64,000 bases of DNA, taken from assembly GCA_004431415.1 (NCBI GenBank), contig QPMI01000294.1, positions 1 to 64,000 of the forward strand. Reading direction: 5' to 3'. The notes beneath the pieces are model-generated. The model did no database searches. It was not told the DNA's origin and saw only the letters and a list, made by a program, of their open reading frames with translations. The translations under genes were made by a program, and so were the position numbers. Numbering within the stretch: the stretch's first letter is position 1; every line of letters starts with the position of its first letter. Below are positions 55,635-64,000 of this stretch, piece by piece. Source of the stretch: Cyanophora paradoxa (taxonomy: Eukaryota > Glaucocystophyceae > Cyanophorales > Cyanophoraceae).

Positions 55635-57063
55635 AGCGGTAATCGCACGCGGCAAGCTCGCAGTGTCTCGCACCGAGTCGCACGGGAATCTATCGATATC
55701 GCCGAGAGTCCCGAGACCTCGAATTCAGGAAGCCTAATTATATAATTGCAAGGTCCAGGCCGGGCAGAGCCTCAGAGGCCTGGACCCTGGCCATGGGTTC
55801 GGCCGCCGGGCGCGCGCGCGGATCGTGGCACCCCACTGTGACCCCGGCACAGTGACCCCGGCGCCGGCCCACTCGGTGGCACGCCTTCCCCCCCCCCCCC
55901 CTCCCCCCCCCCCCCTCCTGGCACCCCACTGGGCCACTCGGTGCCAGGCCTAGGGGTGGCGCCAGTGGGAGGGGGCCGGGGTATCCGTCGACCTTTACCA
56001 GATCTAGACTCGGGCTCGAGCTCATGATCAGCGGCTCAGAGTCGGACGGTCTCATGATCAGAGTTTATAATTACTGAAATATGCATGCCGCAGCCGCAAT
56101 ACGGCGCAGTACAAGTACTAGTGAGTGCAGTGCAGCTAAATGTTTTTGTTTTTTGAGAGACTACGTATACGGTGCACGTGGGGCGAACCCCGGCCCCGTC
56201 ACGGCGTCGGTAGTGATATTATATATATAAGGGATTACGTATATATACAAAGTAATCACAAATCAAAGATATAGCAGACTATCACAAAGCACATAATCGA
56301 TATCAAGAGGGATCACGAGAAGGGACACGATCGTAAGAACTTTCGGAACGCAAATTAAAGGATAAGGAGCCTCGGAGAACGAGCACGAGGAGAAGCAATA
56401 GCAGAGCTGAAGGCCCTGAGGACTCGGGACACAGCAGAAGGGAACTTTGGAAAGGATATCTAGAAGGGCTCAAGCCTTGAATTTGAAGGACGTCGACGTC
56501 GACGCAGCAGTACTATAGCTATTAATATTCACACGTGCACTAGAACGACGAGGAGCACGGGGACGCAGTAAATTAAATGAGGGGACTCTGAGAGCGAGCA
56601 CGTTGGCATAACTTTTAGTAAAATTAGTACCAGTGGTGCTAGTCTATAGCTAGATCTGAAATCTTAATCACTGTTAGGCCAGAATGTTAGACGTCGCTTT
56701 TGTTAGACGTTTGCCGCCCCCGCTTAAGCTTGATAGACGTGGTCAAAGATAGACAAGCTCGTGCCGCTGCTATGAGCCATTAATATTATACTACTAATGA
56801 TGCATTTGGTTTTAGTTAGATCTAGACGAATCGGCTCGCTCGTCCGGCGTCGGATCCGGAGGTCTTGGCCGCTTGATTTGGCCACTGCCTGCAGGCTGCG
56901 CATGCGCATATATATGCATGAGGTTCTCTCATCATGATCAGCCCCACTGGGCCATATGAGATGAAAGGGGTCACGCCGCGGCGCTGAAAATTTGCCCCCC
57001 TGGGCAGCCCCCGCAGTGCTGGTGTCTAGAGGCTGTGGCCGGGAATTCACCAAAAAAATGATA
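55635..57063. other. gene-poor intergenic DNA
   Basis: Contains long C runs (55,887-55,918) and otherwise unremarkable mixed sequence. No gene, RNA or repeat family was recognised. Confidence 0.45.
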
Positions 57064-57134
57064 TTTAATTTCATGAGATCGAACCAAAATCTTTAGCCTA
57101 TAGCCTTTAATTTCATGAGATCGAACCAAAATCT
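57064..57134. repeat. 29-bp direct repeat pair
   Basis: TTTAATTTCATGAGATCGAA and the next nine bases occur at 57,064-57,092 and 57,106-57,134, separated by 13 bases, just downstream of the heme oxygenase stop. Confidence 0.8.
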
Positions 57135-57274
57135 CCTGGGCTGCCGCCGATCCCCGGCAATCTAATGACGCGGCATGCTTAAACAGCAGCACCCCGGCCC
57201 ATAGTTCGTGCTTGTGAGTCGAGTTGTGACTACCGTACAAGCTGCAGCGCAGTCGCGACTCACAACTGCCCGCC

Positions 57275-58196
57275 TCACGCGGCGGCGGGGCGGGCGAGGG
57301 CAGCCATCAGTCCCCCCGAGTACTGGAACGACTTCTGCGTCTCCGCCAGGCAGTGGTCTGCCATCCGCGGCCGGGCGCGGCCCGTCATGGTGCGAGGGCG
57401 AGGGCTTGAGGACGACGGGGCGGGCCCGGGACGCACCCTTCTGCTCGCGGCTCCAGCCGTCAGCCACGGCTTCCAGCTTCTCCTTCACAGCCGCCAGCAG
57501 GTCCGTCACCTCGCCCTCCCACTGGGGTACCCGATTCAGAGGGGGAAGGGATGGGGGTACGGGAGGGGAGCGGCGGGGGGTACGGCACCTTGTAGAACTC
57601 GAGGGTACGGCCGTCCAGCAGCGAGTCGCACAGCATCTTCCCGATCATCTGTGGTGGGTGGGGGGGGGGGGGGGGGGGGGGGGGGGTAAGGGCCTCGGAT
57701 CTGGCCGCGGGACGGCGGTCAGGGGGAGGGAAGGGGAGGGAGCGGACCCGGCCGCCTGCGGTATGCGCGAAGTACACGTTCTGCGGGGTACAGCGCCGGT
57801 CAGGGGGGCACCGTTCGCTGCAGGGGGTACGACGGACGTAGAAGTGGCAGATGAACGCGGGGGGGTCGTTCTTGGCCAGGTCCTGTGGGAGGTACGCGTC
57901 AACCGGGGAGGGGTACATGCTCGGTGACGGGGGTACGGCGCACGGTGAGGAGTGCGGCGTACGCCTTGCCGGCCTCGTTGGGGGCGGGGGCGGAAATACC
58001 CTGCGACGCGAACCTGCGGGCCGTACCCCGGCAATCAGAGCGAGCGGAACGGGACCCGCGCGGATTCGAACCAGGCGATGTCCTTGGCGAGGGCCTCGGA
58101 GCGCTCGATGCCCGTGTTGCGGAACGGCTTGAACTCAGGCCTAGGGGTACGGCAAAACCTCATCAGCGAGCGGGCGGGCGGGGCGCGCGGGGCCGT

Positions 58197-58233
<37 letters not shown>

Positions 58234-59130
58234 CTCGCGCACCTGTCGTCCTGAGCGATGATCGACTCCATCGCGTCGTAGACGACCTTCGAGTCGACGA
58301 GGAACTGCGAACGAAGGCGGTGAGGCCGGGCGGGGCCGTGCGCTTGGCGCCCACGGCGCCCCCGGCACCTGAAGGAAGTCCTCCTTGCGCGGCTTCCACT
58401 GCGGGCGACAAGCCGCATCGGCGCGGATCGAATCGCGCGGAGGCGACGGCGGCGGCGCGGCGGCGGGGCGGGGCGGATCGAATCTCGCCTGGCTCATGGG
58501 GACGGATTCCTTCTTGGCGGGGGCCTCGCCCTCCTTGGGGGCCTGCTCCTTAGTGTGGAGCCGCATCGCCACGGCGCGCTGCGGGCGGGGGCCCGCCGTC
58601 GGCGAAGTGGTTCCGAGCACGAGCATCGAAGCGGAGCGGAGCGGGCGGGCGGACGGGCGGGCGGCGGCGGCGCGGACCATTTCCTGGACGAAGCCGCCCT
58701 CGCGCTCGCCCTTCTTCAGGGCGGCGTGCGGGTGGGCGCCCTTCGGCGGGCCGCCGGGGCCATGTGCGACGACCGAGAAGCGCGGCGAGGCGGTGAACTC
58801 GAAAGTCTGCCGGTGAGCAAGGAAGTAGATCAGGGAACCACGTACACGCCTCAGCGAGCACGGCGGAGAGCCGGCACGGCAGGCCGGCGAGAGGATCTAG
58901 AAGGCGGAGGCGTACGCGGCGGGACTTGGCCGCCGACGAGAGCTTGGCCCCGAAGAACGAAGCACGAGCACCGGCGACTGCGGAAGAACGGCGTGAGGCG
59001 CTGCGCTGGCGGCGGCCGACGGGCGCGTGCCCTCGTGCCGTGCCGCACCCTGGCTGCACGAGACCGTGCTCGCCGCCGCAGGCGACGAGGACGTCGAGCG
59101 GACGACAGCGACGCCGGTGGTGAAGGCCAT
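57275..59130 (-). CDS. plastid-type heme oxygenase, multi-exon
   Basis: Heme oxygenase opens heme to biliverdin, the precursor of bilin chromophores. Exons on the minus strand give, in order: a Ser/Ala-rich leader from the ATG at 59,130 (MAFTTGVAVVRSTSSSPAAA, then SFFGAKLSSAAKS), likely a plastid targeting peptide; AVAMRLHTKEQAPKEG with the proximal heme-ligand His (about 58,560); QWKPRKEDFL; FLVDSKVVYDAMESII (about 58,290); PFRNTGIERSEALAKDIAWF (about 58,100); DLAKNDPPAFICHFY (about 57,870); NVYFAHTAGGR with the glycine-rich distal helix (about 57,760); MIGKMLCDSLLDGRTLEFYK (about 57,640); WEGEVTDLLAAVKEKL (about 57,510); and CLAETQKSFQYSGG near the C-terminus (about 57,320), with a stop at 57,275. 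Introns are short, C-rich and often contain GTACCCC. It is divergent from the SET gene across 128 bp. Confidence 0.88.
57661..57686. repeat. 26-base G run (C run in the sense of heme oxygenase)
   Basis: It lies just upstream, in the sense direction, of the acceptor before MIGKML, so it serves as an extreme pyrimidine tract. Similar runs occur at 61,501-61,530 and 62,394-62,416. Confidence 0.9.
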
Positions 59131-59258
59131 CGCGCGAGGAATCTTTCAGATGTGTATGACGCGAGGATTCGAGGGGTAGGCGAAAAGTTACGCCAGCTGG
59201 CCGCAGCGCAGTCGCAGACCTGCCGGGTCGCGCATATAGATGCACAGCTAGCGCCAAG

Positions 59259-61501
59259 ATGAGCGGCGAGGCGCTGCGGCTCGTGCGCGACGAGAGCGTC
59301 GGCCGCGCGTACGTCGCGGCGCGGGCGATACGGCGCGGCGAGCTGCTCCTCGAGGAGCGCCCGCTGCTCATCGTCTCCCGCGCCGCCATCGACGAGGCGC
59401 TCGCGCTCGTCGGCTGGCCGCCGCCGGTGCGCCTTGCCTGCGTTAAAAGCGGGCGGCCCCGGAGCTGCGGGTCGAGCGGGCGGCGATCTCTGGCCCAGGT
59501 CGGCTACGACGACGAGCCCGAGGAGTGGGGCGCCCCGCGGGACGGCGGCCGCACGCTCGCCGTCGACGTCGCTCGCCTGCGGGCGTACCTTGCGGCGCCG
59601 CAGGCGATTAGGGACGTCCTTGCGGATCTGTACGCTCCCGAAGACCCGGCCTTTCCCGCCGTGCGGGCCGCCGCGGAGGTCGCCCGCTGGTCCGCTGGGG
59701 CCGATTCGCTCCGTTCGGAATCAAATTCGATCCGCCCGCAGGTTCAAATCGGCCTTTCCCGGCGAGTGCGGCGAGGCCGAAGAGGCGGAGCTCCGGCGCG
59801 CGCTGCTCGTTCTGGACGCGAACGCGCACGACCTCGGCGACAGCGCCGCCGGCGTCTTCCCCGTCCGCCCTTTCTTCCTTCCCTGTACCCCGCAAAGGCA
59901 GCCGCGGACCGAGTACCCCGCAGCGCAGCGCGATGTTCGCGCACTCGTGCGCCCCCGTCGCCCGCTTCGAGCTGCATACCCCCGACGACGACGACGACGT
60001 GCGCGCCGCCCCGTACCCCCCTTCCCCCCCAGAATGGCGTACCCCCTTCCCCCGACGCCACCGCCGCAGGGCTCGCCGCCGCTCCTTCGCCACTGGGCGA
60101 CGGAAGACGTACCCCCGGGCGCCCTCGTCGCGGTGTCTTACCTGGGACACGGCGTCTGGCGCGCCCCGTACCCCCCTGCCAAGCCGAGCCCCCGCCCGCT
60201 GAGCGTGTACCCCCCTTTCTCTCCGCAGGGCCTCCCGCCGCGTTCGCCGCGCCCTTCTCCGCCAGGTAGGCCAAGATCCCGTACCCCTCTTCCCATTGAG
60301 CGCCTCAATTCCCGCTACCCCCCAGGACAAGTTCTTCGACTGCCGATGCCCGCGCTGCTGTGATCCGCGCGACCCGTGCCGCTCCATGCCCTGCCCCGCG
60401 TGCGCGTACCCCTCCGGCTCCTTCCCGTACCCCCGCACATCCTCTAAACCGTATCCCCAGCTGCTGCGCCCCCCTCCGCCGCCCAGACGGCCTCCTCGAC
60501 CCTTCTCGTACCCCACACGCGCCCCTCCCTCTCGTCTGCCCAGTCCTGGACGAGCGCGGGATCGAAACCTGGCCATGTCTCGCCTGTGGCCGGTCCTTCT
60601 CGTACCCCGAGGCGCTCTTCCCCCCCCCCCCCGACACACCGCCGCCTCCGTTTCTAACGCGTACCCCCGCAGGTCCGCGCGGCCGCCCGCATGTCGGAGG
60701 GTACGGAGGACCGCATCGAGCGCCAGGTACCCCCTTGCCCTTCCCTTTAGCCCCCTCCGGGGCCGGACGCGAGGGGGCTACAGGTGATCCACTTCGACCG
60801 CGCGGTCGGGAGCTACGGCGGGCCGGACAGGTGACACCCCCCCTCCTCCTCCTCCTCCCCCCCCCACCCCCTGAACTCCGTACCCCCTCCCAGCCTGGAG
60901 GCGCTGGCGCTGAGGAGGGCGGCGGTGGCGGGGCGGCTGGGCCCGCACCACTGGGCCGCGGTCCGCCTCCGCTTTATAGAAGCCGAGTGCCTCGCGGTGC
61001 GCCCTTTCGTCCTTCTATCTTGCCGTGCCACTGGGCCGCCCTCCGCTTAATTGTAACTTGTTCTTCTTGTTCATATCCTATTTCACTAGGTGCTTCTATC
61101 ATCATGTAATATGCATAGAGCCTAGTTGTTCCGCCCTCTTAAGCGCTCGATGCCTGCCCCCCTCGCCCTATCCCTCCCTTGCAAGTCTCTCCGCCGGCGC
61201 CCGCCCGCCCGCCTCCCCCCCCCTCCCCCCCCCCCCCTCCCGCCCCCCTCCTCTTTCTGAGCACGGGCGGGGCTGGGCTGGGCGGCAGAGCGCGGGGCCG
61301 GCCGCCAGGGACGCCCTCCAGGCCGCAGCCGGCGAGGTGCGCTGCCCGCCTCGGTAAAAGGCCATGCTGCGCCTTCGTTTCTTAGGCCCTAGGCCCGGCC
61401 CCCTCTGGCCCGCCTTAGGCCCTTAGGCCCGGCCCTCTCTGTTCGAACCCTCCGCCGAAGACCGTAGTTGAATGCTGCGCCCTCTTGAGCCCCGGCACCG
61501 C

Positions 61502-61533
<32 letters not shown>

Positions 61534-61895
61534 CCTCCCGCCCCCCCTTCTTCCCTTTTGCCGGCTTCGGCCCCGGCCCCGTGTCGTCCCCGCCCCCGCC
61601 CCGCGCCCCAGAGCTCCCGAGTCGGCTCTCTTCACCTGGGCCCGCTGCTCGCCTACCCGACCCCCGCCCCGCGACCCTTCCCCGCCGCTGTTCTCGCCGC
61701 ATACCCACCACGCCGAGCCTACAATCGGCCCCTGCCTACCGCGCTCTTAAGCCGCCCCCGCTCGGGCTCCCTGCCTGCCTTACCGGTGCCGCCTCGCCTC
61801 GCCGCGCCGCGCAGATCGCGGGGTGGCTTGCCAGGGTGGCCGGCCTGGACCCGGGCCCCCTCCTCGCCGACCTCTACGCCCGCCTCCGCCGCTAG
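59259..61895 (+). CDS. SET-domain (SMYD-like) protein, multi-exon
   Basis: Exons show the split SET layout. N-terminal VGRAYVAARAIRRGELLLEE (59,300-59,360) matches SET-N; MFAHSCAPVARFELHT (about 59,935) is the NHSC-type motif with the first Asn replaced by Ala; ATEDVPPGALVAVSYLG (about 60,100) is the last SET strand; and FFDCRCPRCCDP (about 60,335) is a cysteine post-SET motif. A helical C-terminal part follows (LGPHHWAAVRLRFIEAE, about 60,945) and a last exon ends LADLYARLRR, stop at 61,895. No MYND finger was seen. Such proteins methylate lysines on histones or other proteins. Introns begin GTACCCC or GTRCGC and are C-rich (30-base C run at 61,501). Confidence 0.75.
61501..61530. repeat. 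30-base C run in a SET-gene intron
   Basis: An uninterrupted run on the sense strand between the exon ending near 61,345 and the last exon at about 61,815. Confidence 0.9.
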
Positions 61896-62295
61896 GGCCC
61901 GTAGGCGCGCGCGCCGGGGCCGGCTCCGGGCCGATCTTTCATGTTTGCACTTGCTGCGCACGAAACGGTGCGGGCCGGGGGGCGCCAGAGGCCTGATTGA
62001 ATTCTTTTATTTCTTTCATGTTTAATTCTACAGGACAGAATCGCCGATCATTGCCTCCGCCCCCACCGCTAGCTGGGGCCAGCCGGCCCGCGGCCCCCCG
62101 ATGGATTCGGGTGGCTCGGCGGTAGTCGACGTCTATCGTAATTAGCACGTCAATGAGTATATATGCATATATTGAAATCAATCGCTGCGTAAATTTAAAG
62201 AACCGTTGAATTCTACGCCGGCCAGCAGGCTACTAGGCTACTCGGGAGATTGTCGAAGATTCGTGGGGCTACTCGCGCCTAGCTGCCCTGAGCTC
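61896..62295. other. convergent 3' spacer between the SET and RtcA genes
   Basis: Holds the 3' ends of two convergent genes. An AT-richer patch (62,130-62,210) is the only notable feature. No gene was recognised. Confidence 0.5.
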
Positions 62296-64000
62296 TTATT
62301 TATCGAAGTGCTCGGGAGGGCCCCGGTACCCGATCCCGTCGCAAGAGACCAGGAACGTCGTCGGGGCCCCCGGGTCCTGCTTCACCTGAGGTCGGGGGGG
62401 GGGGGGGGGGGGGGGGAAGGGGGGAGGGATGGATCAGGGGGGGGCAGGGCACAGAGGCGCGGGGAGTACTTGGCACCTCGAACTTGGCTTGCGTCAGGAG
62501 CTCGCAGACCTGCCGGGGGGGAGTACGTCAGACTGGAGCGGTAGAGCGGGGTACGAAGCCGCCATGGAGGGTACGTGCGCGCGCCTGGATGCAGGTCGTG
62601 GCGTGCAGCGTGAGGGGCGGCGTCCGGATCTGCGGGCGAGGGGGGGATTGAGCGCAGAGGGGTACGGCGCGCCGGAGGGGTACGCACGACAGAGCGGCCC
62701 TCCGCGAGCGCCATGTACACGAGAAGCTGATCCTGGGGTGCGGGGTACGGGTTTCGCGGGGGTACGTGAGGCTTCAAGAGGTGGAGGGAGGGTACAGACG
62801 CGCCTGGAGGTGCTGGTCAACGCAGGCACCCGTCGCGAGGTCCTCCGTGAGCTGCTGCGCCGCCGTCTGGCCAACCTGGGGGTACGGGATTGGCTTAGGG
62901 GGTACGCCGGCGGACGGGGCGGGGGCACCTCCTCCGCGCGGACGCCTGCGGCGAAACGAGGCACGAGAGCATTGCCGGGGGCGGGAGTAGGGTGGGCCTG
63001 GAGGTAGGGGTACGAGCTCACCGCGCTCGCCCAGGGCGGAAGCTCCCAGGAGGCAGCCAGCCGAGCTCTCCGCGATGAGCCTGGGGGTGCGGGCTCGATG
63101 CGGATTCGGAAGGGCAGGCGGATTAACGGAGGGAGGGGTACGGACGTGATTCCGGTCCCGTCGCCGAAGGCAGAGTCGCGCGTCTCACGGCGGACCTCCT
63201 TTGCGATCTCGACCTGTACCCCCGTAACGGCAGCGGCGAGCGAGGATTGGGAAGAGGGGGTGTACCCTCTTGCCGAGCTTGGAGCGAAGGAGGGCCTCGG
63301 CAGCGGATATCATACGGTCGGCGACCTGGGGGGTACGCTTCAGAGAAGGGGGGTGAGGAGGAAAAGGGTTGGAGGAAGCTACGTGAGGGGGTACGGATCC
63401 GGCGATGAATGCGATGCAGCTGCGCGGGTACGTGTCGTGAGGAGGGGCGGGGAGGGGTACGGCGTGGAGATGGCACGGAGGGGAGGGGTACGGCACCGTA
63501 CGCGAGTGATGTCGCCCCGCTCCGTCAGCTGCACAGCCCGCAGCGGCCCTTCCATGGGCCGAGCCTGAGGATCGGGAAGAGAAAAGGGTCAGGGGGGGAG
63601 GGAGTGTGGAGGGGTATAGCGGCGGAGACGCGCCTGCACGTGCACAATGCCGCCGCCCTTGGGGTAGTACCCCCTGCGCGGACCTGAGAAGGTGGGGGAC
63701 GGGAGGGGAGGGGGGTACGGGGCACTTCCGCTCGGCCCGCAGATCCACCTCCACTCCGAACCGTGCAAGCGTCGGGCAAAGGACCTGCGCGCCGTCGTAC
63801 GCCCCTCAGGGGGCGGCGCCGAGGAGGGAGGGGGGGGGGGGGGGGCGGAGGGGGGGGGGGGAGGGCGGGTAGAGGAAGCGGGCCTCCGTGACGAAGTCCC
63901 AGGGGGGCGAGTGGGACGTGTCGGTGCCGCCCCTGAGCGTGAGCGCCACGGGGGCCGCCCGCGAGGAGGGGTACAGGACGACGGGGAGAGCGATCTGCGG
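62296..64000 (-). CDS. rtcA: RNA 3'-terminal phosphate cyclase, multi-exon (5' end outside window)
   Basis: RtcA converts RNA 3'-phosphate to a 2',3'-cyclic phosphate through an adenylated His. Minus-strand exons give: LRGGTDTSHSPPWDF (about 63,930), PTLARFGVEVDLRAE (about 63,750), GYYPKGGGIVHVQARL (about 63,655), LRAVQLTERGDIT (about 63,530), CIAFIAGS (about 63,410), VADRMISAAEALLRSKLGKR (about 63,300), EIAKEVRRETRDSAFGDGTG (about 63,185), IAESSAGCLLGASALGERG (about 63,050), VGQTAAQQLTEDLATGACVD (about 62,850), DQLLVYMALAEG (about 62,715), TPPLTLHATTC with the nucleophile His (about 62,615), VCELLTQAKFE (about 62,500) and FLVSCDGIGYRGPPEHFDK to the stop (about 62,330). The order and motifs match eukaryotic RtcA throughout. 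Introns are short and begin GTACCCC. Confidence 0.9.
62394..62416. repeat. 23-base G run before the last RtcA exon
   Basis: On the coding (minus) strand it is a C run ending in CGACCTCAG at the acceptor of the last exon. Confidence 0.9.

Noticed and set aside
58550-59389. Long minus-strand frame overlapping the heme oxygenase leader and the SET start
   Set aside because: It is in another frame than the recognisable heme oxygenase exons and is basic low-complexity, as expected in GC-rich DNA.

Overview
The window looks like nuclear DNA of a unicellular eukaryotic alga carrying two integrated Polinton-like (Maverick / polinton-like virus) DNA elements. The host side has short GT-AG introns, a signal-peptide-bearing giant extracellular protein gene, and at the GC-rich right end three intron-rich genes: a plastid-type heme oxygenase, a SET-domain (SMYD-like) protein and RNA 3'-phosphate cyclase. 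The elements are AT-rich, intron-free and gene-dense, and stand out sharply from the host DNA. The species cannot be named from sequence alone.

Element 1 (position 1 to about 19,982; left end outside the window) holds a broken acidic-repeat gene, a frame-disrupted patatin lipase with a discoidin-like tail, two vertex/minor-capsid-like proteins, a major capsid protein, a packaging ATPase, several small proteins, a Prim-Pol/superfamily 3 helicase, a zinc/DUF5710-like protein, a protein-primed DNA polymerase B, and a D35E retroviral-type integrase. A 1.8-kb non-coding right end follows. It carries palindromic TGTGACACC modules and a 28-nt perfect inverted repeat ending at the host junction.

Element 2 (about 39,525-50,764) is complete. 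It has AT-rich terminal inverted repeats with internal tandem units and a 6-bp candidate target-site duplication (tccaag). Its cargo is an ATPase, major capsid, minor capsid, an internal structural protein, a small basic protein, polymerase B, an integrase and a DUF5710-like protein. Elements 1 and 2 share core genes, a small basic protein family, the N-terminal domain of the polymerase and a promoter motif, but they are divergent and ordered differently.

The host DNA between and beside the elements (19,983-39,518 and 50,771-52,404, minus strand) reads as one very large secreted or surface protein gene. From N to C terminus it has a signal peptide, CUB-like beta-sandwich blocks, two proline-linked PPC-like domains, a WD40 propeller, more CUB-like exons, at least ten IPT/TIG-type repeats and a right-handed parallel beta-helix. 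Element 2 interrupts one exon (reading across the target-site duplication restores the frame) and element 1 interrupts the beta-helix exon.

From 52,405 to 57,274 is gene-poor DNA with two small inverted-repeat transposons sharing ACCGTGTAAC ends. From 57,275 to 64,000 lie heme oxygenase (-), SET protein (+) and RtcA (-). Their introns are C-rich on the coding strand and often begin GTACCCC.

Many element genes are broken by one-base frame changes, often in homopolymers. These may be long-read consensus errors or real decay. The most unusual features are the two elements sharing one host gene, the palindromic TGTGACACC modules, the double replication apparatus of element 1 and the loss of exonuclease motifs in its polymerase.
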